DNA of 64,000 bases from Rhodanobacteraceae bacterium. Its GTDB lineage: Bacteria > Pseudomonadota > Gammaproteobacteria > Xanthomonadales > SZUA-5. Shown piece by piece: positions 1-7,887 of the stretch. The stretch lies in the NCBI GenBank assembly GCA_024234055.1, contig JACKOW010000001.1, positions 124,001 to 188,000 on the forward strand. The letters are read 5' to 3'. The position numbers were made by a program, and so were the translations under genes. The stretch's first letter is position 1, and each line of letters starts with the position of its first letter. The notes under the pieces were generated by a model, which was not told the DNA's origin, made no database searches, and was given only the letters and a program-made list of their open reading frames with translations.

Positions 1-192
1 CTTGCCGGCATCCACCTGGATCTCCGGCGGTTTGCGCCAGCCCACCGCCACCCAGGGATTGGACGGCGTGAAACTGAAGCGGGGGCCATCACCAACGACG
101 GTGACCGAATGCTCCGGACCCAGTGCCGCGCGCAGTTCGTAGGCGGCGCTCATGCCGCCGATGCCGGCGCCGAGGACGATGATGTGTGCCAT
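1..192 (-). CDS. Sulfide:quinone oxidoreductase-like FAD protein (partial)
   Basis: Only the first 64 residues are in the window; the gene continues past the left edge. The start MAHIIVLGAGIGGMSAAYEL is a Rossmann dinucleotide-binding fold (GxGxxG) of the FAD/NAD disulfide-oxidoreductase class. The following SFTPSNPWVAVGW stretch resembles sulfide:quinone oxidoreductases, which pass electrons from sulfide to quinone at the inner membrane. The catalytic cysteines are not visible, so flavocytochrome c or another pyridine nucleotide oxidoreductase is possible. It is divergent from a repressor gene with persulfide-sensor cysteines, which supports a sulfide-related role by context. The ATG is preceded on the minus strand by a GGGAGAAG ribosome-binding site. 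Confidence 0.65.
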   Translation of the reverse strand, partial: MAHIIVLGAGIGGMSAAYELRAALGPEHSVTVVGDGPRFSFTPSNPWVAVGWRKPPEIQVDAGK

Positions 193-304
193 GCTCTTCT
201 CCCAGGGTGTTTGCACCAGTATGGGGCATTCATACCCCGGGGAGCATTGCTCTATATCAACTTGTGCTAATTTATTAAGATCGCCTGGAAATGATGGTTC
301 GCAG
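193..304. promoter_or_regulatory. Divergent promoter/operator region between SQR-like gene and ArsR-type gene
   Basis: This 112-bp gap is AT-rich at 250-280, in contrast to its surroundings. On the plus strand TTGCTC (247-252) and TTTATT (271-276) are 18 bp apart. On the minus strand TTAATA and TATAGA are 16 bp apart in the same AT-rich patch. Overlapping divergent promoters would let the ArsR-type repressor control both genes from one operator. The promoter boxes are matched by eye; the operator itself is inferred. Confidence 0.45.
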
Positions 305-622
305 ATGAATCACGCACTCGACATGGAGCAGATGCGGGACAGCGCCGGTGCCGCCGCGCGCTTGCTGAAGGCACTGGCCAACGAGCATCGCCTGCTCGTG
401 CTATGCCATCTGCTGGAAGGTGAGCGCTCGGTAGGGCAGCTCAATGCCGAACTCGATCTCAGTCAGTCGGCGTTGTCACAGCATCTGGCGGTGTTGCGCG
501 AGGATGGTCTGGTGGCTACCCGACGCGAATCCCAGACCATCTATTACCGTGTGGCCAGCGATGCCGTCAGCACCGTCCTGACGGCGCTGCACGGTATCTA
601 CTGTGCGCCCAGAAGCGCCTAG
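305..622 (+). CDS. ArsR/SmtB-family repressor, BigR/SqrR-like
   Basis: A 105-residue winged-helix repressor. The recognition-helix region (about 49-70) reads LDLSQSALSQHLAVLREDGLV, typical of ArsR/SmtB. Metal-binding CxC motifs are absent. Instead Cys34 (LVLCHLL) and Cys100 (GIYC) are 66 residues apart, the same spacing as the two sensing cysteines of BigR (42/108) and SqrR (41/107), which derepress on persulfide-driven disulfide formation. The ATG at 305 gives the normal family length; an upstream in-frame ATG at 152 would run through the divergent promoter and is rejected. The TAG stop lies inside the inverted repeat at 613-874. Likely represses itself and the divergent oxidoreductase. Confidence 0.8.
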   Translation: MNHALDMEQMRDSAGAAARLLKALANEHRLLVLCHLLEGERSVGQLNAELDLSQSALSQHLAVLREDGLVATRRESQTIYYRVASDAVSTVLTALHGIYCAPRSA

Positions 623-874
623 CCCGCATTTCTCACACCTGTTGCGGAAGATCGCGCAGGGCTTTGCGACTAGCGCAAGGCGCGACGACGAGGAATGGTG
701 ATTCCATTGCGAGGAGGAGCAACGCAGCGATAGTCGCAAAGAACCAGCGAGGTCCGCAAAGCGGGCAGATGCGGCCGTACACTCTGCGTGCTGTGTGGCC
801 ACCGATTCGCCTTGCGCCACAACGGAATCGCGGCATCTGCACGCGCAGGTGTGAGAAATGCGGGCTAGGGGCTT
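613..874. repeat. MITE-like element with 24-bp perfect terminal inverted repeats
   Basis: Bases 618-641 and 846-869 are perfect 24-bp inverted repeats (outer end CCTAGCCCGCATTTCTCACA), extending to about 29 bp (613-874) with one mismatch. Inside are nested inverted repeats, for example CTTTGCGACTA (662-672) with its complement at 731-741, and GCGCAAGGCG (673-682) with its complement near 808-817. There is no transposase gene inside and no obvious target duplication. The left arm contains the stop codon of the ArsR-type gene. A non-autonomous transposable element or large palindromic repeat is the likeliest reading. The rest of the gap, 875-1131, shows nothing recognisable. Confidence 0.65.
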
Positions 875-1131
875 GGTTGACCCGGGCCAGAATCGGGACG
901 GGGAGGCCTGAATCCAAGGGCGGTCAGGACAGGCAGGCCAACCCAGCAGGATTTTCACTCTCCTCGGCGAGAACGGGTCGATGGGTAAGGATCTTTCGTC
1001 GGCGCAGCCCCCGGTCTGGGCCGTTGCAGCGCCGCTCCTTAAGCGAGGATGACATCGGCGCGCCCTTTCTCACACCGTTGCCGGCGAGTCAGGCTAGCAT
1101 CGGGCGCAATCTTCATCGGGCAACTTCATCC

Positions 1132-2127
1132 ATGACCCTGACGCGCCTGGCCCTGACCGCCTTCTGCCTGAGCCTGCCCATCATGGGACTGGCCAAGGAA
1201 AAGCACCCTGGCATGGACGCCTTGATCGCGGAAGTGGCCGCTGGCGATCAGGCGCGTGCGGCCGAAGTGCGGCAGCTGATGGAAGAGGCGGAGTATCAGC
1301 CCGCGATCATCGAGGCCATGACCCGTCCGGCGGAGGGCAAGCCCTGGTATGTCTACCGCCCGATCTTCCTGACCGAGGCCCGCATAGCCGGTGGTGCCGA
1401 GTACTTCGAGAAGAACCGCGAGCTGCTGACGAAGATTCAGGCCGAACAGGGAGTGCCCGCCGAATACGTGGTTGCCATTGTCGGTGTCGAAACCTTCTAC
1501 GGCCGGATCATGGGCAAGTGGAAGGTGCTCGATGCCCTGACCACGCTGGGGCTCTATTACCCGCCGCGCGCTCCCTTCTTCCGCGGTGAACTGATCCGCT
1601 TCCTGAATCTGCCACGCGAGCGCCACATCGATCTGGATCTGGCCAATGTGCAGGGCTCTTACGCCGGCGCGATGGGTCTCGGGCAGTTCATGCCGACCAG
1701 TTTCGTCAAGTGGGCGGTCGATCAGGACCAGGATGGCCGCATCGATCTGTGGAATTCGGCCGACGATGCGCTGGCCAGTGTGGCCAACTATCTGCGCGAT
1801 CATGGCTGGACCGAAAATGCCCCGGTGACGGTGCCGATGATCCCCGGCCCCGGAGCGCGGCGCCTGCGCGACACCGGTCTGGACCCTATCTTTCCCTTGA
1901 GCCAATTGGTGGAATGGGGCTATCAGCCGGTGGATGGCGTGGTCGTGGCCCCGGATCAGCCCAGCAATCTGCTCAGCCTGGAAGTGGCTGACGGTGAATT
2001 CGCCCATTTCGCCATCTTTGCCAATTTCCGCGTGATCACCCGCTATAACCGCTCGCCGATGTACGCCATGGCCGTACACGACCTGGCCCAGGCGATCCGC
2101 GAGCGCACCGGCGGTGTGCGCCCATGA
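1132..2127 (+). CDS. mltB: Lytic murein transglycosylase B (MltB)
   Basis: A 331-residue protein that cleaves the MurNAc-GlcNAc bond of peptidoglycan with formation of 1,6-anhydroMurNAc. Residues 1-21 look like a Sec signal peptide. There is no lipobox, so unlike E. coli MltB it may be soluble in the periplasm. The catalytic glutamate is Glu120 in VGVETFYGR, followed by the family blocks LDALTTLGLYYPPRA, GAMGLGQFMPTSF and a calcium-site-like DQDQDGRIDLW, then VANYLRDHGW. An in-frame start at 664 would add 156 residues made from the repeat element and is rejected. RlpA and a PBP5-type carboxypeptidase follow, so this is a cell-wall locus (mltB-rlpA-dacC is a common order). Confidence 0.93.
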   Translation: MTLTRLALTAFCLSLPIMGLAKEKHPGMDALIAEVAAGDQARAAEVRQLMEEAEYQPAIIEAMTRPAEGKPWYVYRPIFLTEARIAGGAEYFEKNRELLTKIQAEQGVPAEYVVAIVGVETFYGRIMGKWKVLDALTTLGLYYPPRAPFFRGELIRFLNLPRERHIDLDLANVQGSYAGAMGLGQFMPTSFVKWAVDQDQDGRIDLWNSADDALASVANYLRDHGWTENAPVTVPMIPGPGARRLRDTGLDPIFPLSQLVEWGYQPVDGVVVAPDQPSNLLSLEVADGEFAHFAIFANFRVITRYNRSPMYAMAVHDLAQAIRERTGGVRP

Positions 2128-2222
2128 CGGGGACAAGGGGCAGGGGGCAGGGACCCCACGTCGCGGCATGGTCAGATCATGCGTCGAGGTTGGGCCCCTG
2201 CCCCCTGCCCCTTGCCCCTTCT
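2128..2222. repeat. Heptamer (GGGGCAG) inverted-arm hairpin repeat, copy 1
   Basis: A G-rich arm with GGGGCAG units of 7-bp period (about 2134-2153) is followed by a roughly 36-bp core and a complementary CCCCTGC arm (about 2194-2218). The same core, with about four mismatches, recurs at about 53826-53860 next to another GGGGCAG array, so this is a dispersed element. It sits between mltB and rlpA and could form a long hairpin in their transcript. Confidence 0.75.
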
Positions 2223-2241
2223 TTCTCAGGTCGATAAATCA

Positions 2242-3120
2242 ATGGGTTGCCGTACATTCTATGAAAGAGCCCTGCGGCTGTCCCTGATCGCGCTGGTACT
2301 GGCGGCGCTCGCTGCCTGTGCCACGCGTGGACCCGAGCGAGCCGCACCGGGTGCGCCGCCCGCGCCGCGCGAATACCAGCCGCTGGACGGCCCGCCCAAC
2401 GTGCCCTTCGACGTCGACTCGCTGCCTGAGCCGGTGCCCAAGGATGAGCCGCTGGCGCGCTATGGCAACCACTCGCCCTATGAGGTTTTCGGCAAGCGCT
2501 ACAAGGTGTTGCCGCGCAGTGCCGGCTATGTCGAACGCGGCACCGCGTCCTGGTACGGCACCAAGTTCCACGGCCGCCTGACCAGCACCCGTGAGCCCTA
2601 TGACATGTACCAGTTCACGGCCGCCCATAAGACCTTGCCCTTGCCGAGCTATGCCAGGGTGACGCGGCTGGACAACGGCAAGAGCGTGGTCGTGCGCATC
2701 AATGATCGAGGTCCTTTTGTTGGCGATCGGTTGATTGATCTGTCCTATGCCGCAGCCGTCAAGCTCGGCATCCACATGACCGGCACGGCACCGGTGGAAG
2801 TGCGGGTGCTGCATCCGGGTGACGATCCGTCCGCCAATCTGCCGGCACCGCCCACGCCGGATCGACCGCAAGTGGTCAGCAGCGCGGGTCGCAGCTATCT
2901 GCAGGTGGCGGCCTTTGGCTCCCGCGCCAATGCCTTCGCCCTGCGGCGCAAGCTGCAGCGGGCGGGTTTTGATGCCGTGCGGGTGTATTCGGCGCGTGCT
3001 GCCCATGGCAAGGTCTATCGCGTTCGCATCGGACCGATCCTGGGTCAGGCGCAGGCGGAATCCTTGCGCGCCCGTTTGCGTGAGCGTGGATTCGGTGAGG
3101 CAAATCTGCTGCAACGCTGA
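2242..3120 (+). CDS. rlpA: RlpA-type septal ring lytic transglycosylase lipoprotein
   Basis: A 292-residue protein. The N-terminal helix ends in a lipobox (LAAC), so it should be an outer-membrane-directed lipoprotein. The middle carries the double-psi beta-barrel RlpA domain (GTASWYGTKFHGRLTS, RINDRGPF, LIDLSYAAA), whose Asp in NDRGPF is the presumed catalytic acid of the transglycosylase acting on denuded glycan strands. The last 75 or so residues form a SPOR domain (SYLQVAAFGSRANAFALRRKL), which binds denuded septal peptidoglycan. The ATG at 2242 puts the signal peptide at the N-terminus; an in-frame ATG at 2179 would begin inside the upstream hairpin. The CDS ends 186 bp before the carboxypeptidase gene. 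Confidence 0.93.
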   Translation: MGCRTFYERALRLSLIALVLAALAACATRGPERAAPGAPPAPREYQPLDGPPNVPFDVDSLPEPVPKDEPLARYGNHSPYEVFGKRYKVLPRSAGYVERGTASWYGTKFHGRLTSTREPYDMYQFTAAHKTLPLPSYARVTRLDNGKSVVVRINDRGPFVGDRLIDLSYAAAVKLGIHMTGTAPVEVRVLHPGDDPSANLPAPPTPDRPQVVSSAGRSYLQVAAFGSRANAFALRRKLQRAGFDAVRVYSARAAHGKVYRVRIGPILGQAQAESLRARLRERGFGEANLLQR

Positions 3121-3306
3121 CACTTTGGCTGCTGAACGCTGCCGGTCTGCCGCGGCCTCCGTTAACATGTGAAGCCGGCCGATGCGATAGCGTTTGCGCC
3201 CTGAAGCGCAGGCGTAACTGAATCGCACGCCTCGTGCCCCCGTTCCAAACTCCCCGCGCAAGCCGCAGCGGCCTTGGCCGATGCCCGCGAATACTGCCCA
3301 GACCCG

Positions 3307-4509
3307 ATGAAGAAAGCCCTCGCGATACTCCTGTTGATGACTCAAGCCGCCGTCATGGCGCAGGCACCGGCACCCGTGCCCAAACCGGCCATGCCGGTGC
3401 CCAAGGCGGCGCCGATGGTGATCCCCGATGCGCCGGTGCTGCCGGTCAAGTCGGCCATCCTGATCGAGCAGACCACCGGCCAGGTCATTGCCGAGCAGGC
3501 CGCCGACGATCGTGTCGAGCCGGCCAGCATCACCAAGGTCATGGCGGCCTACGTGCTCTTCCAGGAGCTGCGCGCCGGTCGCCTGAAGCTGGACGACAAG
3601 GTTCGGGTCAGCGAGAACGCCTGGAAACGCGGCCTTGGCGGCTCGCGCATGTTCGTCAACGCCAACAGCGAGGTTGATGCCAAGGACCTGCTGCTGGGCA
3701 TGATCGTGCAGTCGGGCAACGACGCCACCATCGCTCTGGCCGAGCATATTGCCGGCACCGAGGATGGCTTTGTGCAGCAGATGAACATCTATGCCCAGCG
3801 CATCGGCATGAAGAACTCGCATTTCACCAATGCGCCCGGACTGCCCGACCCTGAGCACTATTCGACGGCGCGCGATTTGGCCCTGCTGTCGCGGACGATG
3901 ATTGCCGAGTTTCCGGAGTACTACGAGTGGTATTCCACGCCGGAATACACCTTCAACGGCATCCGCCAGTACAACCGCAATGCCTTGCTCCGCCGCGATG
4001 AAAGTGTCGACGGCATCAAGACCGGCCATACCACCTCCGCCGGATATTGCCTGGCGAGTTCGGCCAAGCGCGGCGACATGCGCCTGATCGCGGTAGTCAT
4101 GGGCAGCAAGACCGAAGAGACCCGCGCCCAGGAAAGCCAGGCGCTGCTGAACTACGGCTTCCGCTTCTTCGAGGCCCACACGCTGTACACCAGGAATCAG
4201 GTGCTGGCGCAGCCCAAGGTCTGGAAGGGCGAAGTCGAATCGGTGGATCTGGGCGTGGCCGATGATGTACTCGTGGTCATTCCGCGCGGCAAATACGATC
4301 AGCTCAAGGCCAGCATGGATCTGCCCTCGCTGCTGATCGCTCCGGTGGCATTGGGACAGGGTGTAGGCAAGGTTCGGGTGGAACTCGACTCGAAGTTGCT
4401 GATCGAGCGTCCGCTGGTGGCTCTGGGCGAAGCACCCGAGGGTGGCTTGTGGCGGCGCACCGTCGACGGTTTCTGGCTGTGGTTCGAGGACGACGAGGAG
4501 GCGCCATGA
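3307..4509 (+). CDS. dacC: D-alanyl-D-alanine carboxypeptidase (PBP5/6 family)
   Basis: A 400-residue low-molecular-weight penicillin-binding protein that removes the terminal D-Ala of pentapeptide side chains. A signal peptide (MKKALAILLLMTQAAVMAQA) is followed by a proline-rich linker. The penicillin-binding motifs are all present: SxxK as SITK at 74-77, SGN (SGNDATIALAEH) and KTG at about 238-240. A C-terminal PBP5_C beta domain and a final amphipathic segment (RRTVDGFWLWFEDD) for inner-membrane attachment complete the protein. The next gene starts within the stop codon (ATGA), so the two are translationally coupled. Choice between dacA and dacC names is by convention only. Confidence 0.92.
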   Translation: MKKALAILLLMTQAAVMAQAPAPVPKPAMPVPKAAPMVIPDAPVLPVKSAILIEQTTGQVIAEQAADDRVEPASITKVMAAYVLFQELRAGRLKLDDKVRVSENAWKRGLGGSRMFVNANSEVDAKDLLLGMIVQSGNDATIALAEHIAGTEDGFVQQMNIYAQRIGMKNSHFTNAPGLPDPEHYSTARDLALLSRTMIAEFPEYYEWYSTPEYTFNGIRQYNRNALLRRDESVDGIKTGHTTSAGYCLASSAKRGDMRLIAVVMGSKTEETRAQESQALLNYGFRFFEAHTLYTRNQVLAQPKVWKGEVESVDLGVADDVLVVIPRGKYDQLKASMDLPSLLIAPVALGQGVGKVRVELDSKLLIERPLVALGEAPEGGLWRRTVDGFWLWFEDDEEAP

Positions 4510-4793
4510 GTGCCGAAACTGGCACCGACGGCGAGTCCGCACAGGGCCTGGTATTCCCCAGCAATCACGTGCTGATTGCCATGGGTCCAGCCGATGACGA
4601 GTTCCGGGCCGGGCTGCTGGCCGCGCTCGAGCAGGCTGGCGCACGCCGCACCGAAGCCGCCATCGACCATCGCTACAGCCGAACCGGGCGTTATCAGTCG
4701 GTGCACGTCGAGGTCTATGTCGAATCCCGAGAAGAACTCGAAGCGCTGTACGCGGTGATCAAGGCCCACCCAGGCGTGGTCTACCGGCTTTGA
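4506..4793 (+). CDS. YbeD-like DUF493 protein
   Basis: A 95-residue protein of the YbeD/DUF493 family, a small ACT-like alpha-beta fold with no firmly assigned function. The core MGPADDEFRAGLLAAL, the YQSVHVEVYVESREELEALY strand-helix and the C-terminal VVYRL ending match the family. The start overlaps the dacC stop by 4 bp (ATGA); dacA-ybeD(-lipB) is a conserved order in gammaproteobacteria, although lipB does not follow here. The window turns to repeats immediately downstream. Confidence 0.85.
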   Translation: MSAETGTDGESAQGLVFPSNHVLIAMGPADDEFRAGLLAALEQAGARRTEAAIDHRYSRTGRYQSVHVEVYVESREELEALYAVIKAHPGVVYRL

Positions 4794-5250
4794 GGGCGGC
4801 GGCGCAGATGCTGGTCTGTGTAGGAGCGCCCTCGCGGCGCGACCTGCGACGCGATGATCCTGTCCTGAGGCATGTTGTGGCCAGAAGCTGGACGCAGAGT
4901 ACGCAAAGGAAAAGCAGAGAGAACACGAAGAAGAGCGGTCAGAAATCAAGCGCGCTCTGAAGACTTCGTCGTCTCGGACCACCAGCGGCCGTCATTGCCG
5001 GCTACCTGCGTCTGCCCGGCACTGCCGACGGGCCATGAACCCGTCTGGTGCGCGTAGCCCGGTGTGGCGCGCAGCGGCTCACCGGGGCTTTTCGGCGTCA
5101 ACGCCCGGAGAGCGCTTCGCGCACTTCGGGCTAATTCATCCGGCAAGAGCTTGCGATCCCCAGGGAAAAGCCGGCTCGCAATGACGCCATCGTGAGAGTA
5201 TCTGCCGGCCCCGTGCCCCGTGCCCCGTGCCCCGTGCCCCGTGTCTGCCC
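4794..5250. repeat. Mosaic of dispersed repeats ahead of cutA
   Basis: No gene is supported in this 457-bp gap. It holds, in order, a REP-like GTAGGAGCGCCCTCGCGGCG palindrome (about 4819-4850), a purine-rich stretch with ACGCAGAGTACGCAAAGGAA (4890-4920) related to a sequence at 49805, a diverged copy of the GGGCCATGAACC element (about 5000-5045), an imperfect palindrome bounded by AGCCCGG and CGGGCT (about 5057-5133), and five CCCCGTG heptamers (about 5211-5243) ending just before the cutA start. Confidence 0.6.
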
Positions 5251-5565
5251 ATGTCCGACCTCCTGCTGATCCAGTGCACCTGTCCCCAAGCCGATGCCGA
5301 GCGCCTGGCGCAGACGCTGGTCAGTGAATCACTGGCGGCCTGTGTCAGCCAGGTGGGCCCGGTGCGATCGGTATACCGCTGGCAAGGCACGGTCGAGTCC
5401 GGTCACGAGATGTTGTTGCTGATCAAGACCACGGCGGCCGCGTACCCGGCACTGCAGGCCCGCCTGCAGCAATTGCACCCCTATGAAGTGCCCGAGATCA
5501 TCGCCCTGCCGATCAGCGACGGATTGCCGGCCTATCTGCACTGGTTGCGCGAGAGCGTGGGTTGA
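5251..5565 (+). CDS. cutA: Divalent cation tolerance protein CutA
   Basis: A 104-residue protein with the CutA signature HPYEVPEIIALPI near the C-terminus and the ferredoxin-like trimer core (LLIQCTCPQADAERLAQ, SVYRWQGTVESGHEMLLLIKT). CutA is a trimer linked to copper and divalent cation tolerance; its molecular role is not settled. Start at ATG 5251 matches the family; the frame is open a little upstream only through CCCCGTG repeats. It lies upstream of dsbD, and cutA-dsbD is a conserved pair in many proteobacteria (E. coli cutA1-dsbD). Confidence 0.92.
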   Translation: MSDLLLIQCTCPQADAERLAQTLVSESLAACVSQVGPVRSVYRWQGTVESGHEMLLLIKTTAAAYPALQARLQQLHPYEVPEIIALPISDGLPAYLHWLRESVG

Positions 5566-5658
5566 GCAGTAACCGCCTTGTGCGTTGGCGCGGAAACTTT
5601 CGGCATTCGGCGTGGTCGGAGTCCGGCTGATGCTGCGTGCGCCCTTCGAGCGGATTTG

Positions 5659-7887
5659 ATGATGTTGATGTCCATGGATTGCAAACGCCTCTCCCGCGTC
5701 GGGCACCGCTGGATCGTGGCGCTGTGTCTGGCTGTGTCCGCGCCCCTGGCCTGGGCTGCGGTCGACGAGTCCGATCTGCTGCCGGTAGAGCAGGCTTTCG
5801 CCCTCAGCGCCGAGGCGCCGGCGCGTGATCTGGCCGAAGTGCGCTTCGCCATCGCTCCCGGCTATTACCTGTATCGGCATCGATTGGGTCTGGCGGCTGT
5901 CGACAATTCGATGCAACTGGCGCCCTTCAGCGTGCCCGACGGCGAGCCCAAGCACGACGAGTTCTTCGGCGATGTCGAGACCTATCGGGAAAGCCTGACG
6001 CTGTCGCAGCTACTGCCGGAACTGCCGGCCAGCACCCAGTCGCTGGAGCTGGAGGTGCGTTATCAAGGCTGCGCCGATATCGGCATCTGTTACCCGCCGC
6101 AGCGCACGCGGGTCACGTTGCGCCTGCCACCGGGCGGCAGTCTGGGGACGGTGGCGCCAGCGGACTTTGCCGACACCTCGCCACGAGTCAGTGGTCTCAG
6201 TCTGGGCGTGCCCGGCGGTGGCAGCCTGCTCGCCGGCAATGCTCAGGACGCCCTGCCGGAGGACGAGGCCTTCCGCTTCGAGGCGATCGCCACGGCGCCC
6301 GATCAGATGCTGGTGCGGTTCACCGTCGCGCCGGGCTATTACCTCTATCGCGACAAGACCAGGCTGCGTACAGACGCTGAAGGCATCACCCTGCTGACGC
6401 CCGAGTGGCCGCCGGCGCAGGCGCACGAAGATGCCCATTTCGGTCAGGTCCAGGTCTATTTCCAATCCTTCGAACTGCCGGTGCCGATGGCGCGCAGCAA
6501 CACCGCCGCCCACAGCATCACACTGAATGCCGAATACCAGGGCTGCAAGGATCAGGGCATCTGCTATCCGGTGATGCGGCGCGCGCTGACTGTCGATCTG
6601 CCGGCCGGCGAGGGCAGCCGTGCGCTGACGGCGGTCGGCGGAGATGTCTCCGCGCCCGACGACCCGCCGATGGGCATCGCCGCCGCGCTGCTGGCTGCGC
6701 TGCTCGGCGGTCTGATCCTGAACCTGATGCCCTGCGTGCTGCCGATCCTGTCGCTGAAGGCGCTCGGACTGGCCAAGGGTGCCCATGGGCCAGGCTATGC
6801 CCGACGCCACGCCATCTGGTACACGGTGGGCGTGCTGGTGTCCTTTGCCGTACTCGGACTCGCCATCCTCGGTCTGCGCAGCGGCGGCGCCGCGCTGGGC
6901 TGGGGATTCCAGTTGCAGCAGCCTGGATTCGTCGCCCTGCTGGTCTACATCATGCTGGCGATCGGCCTGTCGATGTCGGGCGTCATCGCCTTCGGTGCCT
7001 CCCTCGGCGGGCTGGGACAATCACTGACCGAGGACGAAGGAGCCAAAGGCGCCTTCTTCACCGGTGTGCTGGCCACCGTGGTCGCCAGTCCATGCACGGC
7101 GCCATTCATGGGTGGGGCGCTGGCCTATGCCATGGCCCAGCCGCCGATGCTGGCGCTGGCGATCTTCCTGTCGCTGGGTCTGGGTCTGGCGCTGCCCTTC
7201 CTGCTGATCGGCTTCATTCCCGGTCTGGCGGACCGGCTGCCGCGTCCGGGCGCCTGGATGGAGACCCTGAAGCAGGCGCTGGCCTTCCCGATGTATCTGA
7301 CCGGCGTCTGGCTGTTGTGGGTGCTCGGCCATCAGGTCGGCATGGACGGCGCCGGTGCCGTGCTGGCCGGTGGCGTGGCTGTGGCGATGGCGCTGTGGTG
7401 GTTCGAACGCCATCGCGAACATTCCCGTCTGCGGCGCTGGGCGCCGGTGCTGCTGCTGATCGCGGTGGCCGCCTGGCCGCTGCGCTTCGTGGCCGGGCTG
7501 GATGCCTCGGCCATCAGCACTCGCACCGCTGCTGCCGATATCGGCGAGGTCTACAGTGCAGAACGCCTGGCCGAGCTGCAGGCCGCCGGCAAACCGGTGT
7601 TCGTCAACATGACCGCCGACTGGTGCGCCACCTGCAAGGTCAACGAGCGCCTGGTGTTCTCGGGCGAGGCCTTTCCGGCTGCGCTCAAAGCCAGCGGTGC
7701 GGTTTATCTGAAGGGCGACTGGACTAACGAAGATCCGGAGATCAGCGCCTTCCTGAAGCGCTTCCGCGCTGTCGGCGTACCTTTGTACGTGGTCTTTCCG
7801 GCCTCGGGCGGCAAGGCCCGGGTATTGCCGGCACTGCTGTCCCAGGCCACGGTGGAAGAGGCCTTGACCTGGGCCGCAGCCCAGTGA
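5659..7887 (+). CDS. dsbD: Thiol:disulfide interchange protein DsbD with two alpha domains
   Basis: About 742 residues. It carries reducing power from cytoplasmic thioredoxin to periplasmic partners such as DsbC. After a signal peptide there are two DsbD-alpha modules: the first ends in GCADIGICYPP and the second in GCKDQGICYPV, each with the C-x5-C active pair and a preceding GYYLYR motif. The transmembrane beta domain follows with MPCVLPILSLKALG and ASPCTAPFMG, which carry its two redox cysteines. The C-terminal gamma domain is a thioredoxin fold with WCATC. Single-alpha proteins are usual (E. coli about 565 residues), so length and domain count are unusual. Clustered ATGs at 5659, 5662, 5668 and 5674 leave the exact start open. 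The next gene overlaps the stop. Confidence 0.92.
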   Translation: MMLMSMDCKRLSRVGHRWIVALCLAVSAPLAWAAVDESDLLPVEQAFALSAEAPARDLAEVRFAIAPGYYLYRHRLGLAAVDNSMQLAPFSVPDGEPKHDEFFGDVETYRESLTLSQLLPELPASTQSLELEVRYQGCADIGICYPPQRTRVTLRLPPGGSLGTVAPADFADTSPRVSGLSLGVPGGGSLLAGNAQDALPEDEAFRFEAIATAPDQMLVRFTVAPGYYLYRDKTRLRTDAEGITLLTPEWPPAQAHEDAHFGQVQVYFQSFELPVPMARSNTAAHSITLNAEYQGCKDQGICYPVMRRALTVDLPAGEGSRALTAVGGDVSAPDDPPMGIAAALLAALLGGLILNLMPCVLPILSLKALGLAKGAHGPGYARRHAIWYTVGVLVSFAVLGLAILGLRSGGAALGWGFQLQQPGFVALLVYIMLAIGLSMSGVIAFGASLGGLGQSLTEDEGAKGAFFTGVLATVVASPCTAPFMGGALAYAMAQPPMLALAIFLSLGLGLALPFLLIGFIPGLADRLPRPGAWMETLKQALAFPMYLTGVWLLWVLGHQVGMDGAGAVLAGGVAVAMALWWFERHREHSRLRRWAPVLLLIAVAAWPLRFVAGLDASAISTRTAAADIGEVYSAERLAELQAAGKPVFVNMTADWCATCKVNERLVFSGEAFPAALKASGAVYLKGDWTNEDPEISAFLKRFRAVGVPLYVVFPASGGKARVLPALLSQATVEEALTWAAAQ

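Noticed and set aside
664..1131. N-terminal extension of MltB
   Set aside because: It would translate the inverted-repeat element; the signal peptide starts at ATG 1132.
2179..2241. Upstream ATG for RlpA
   Set aside because: It starts inside the GGGGCAG hairpin with no ribosome-binding site; ATG 2242 places the lipoprotein signal at the N-terminus. Kept in mind because other leaders here are repeat-encoded.
2239..4644. 801-codon open frame on the minus strand opposite rlpA and dacC
   Set aside because: Antisense to two well-conserved genes; long minus-strand frames are expected from high GC at third codon positions. No domain or ribosome-binding site seen.
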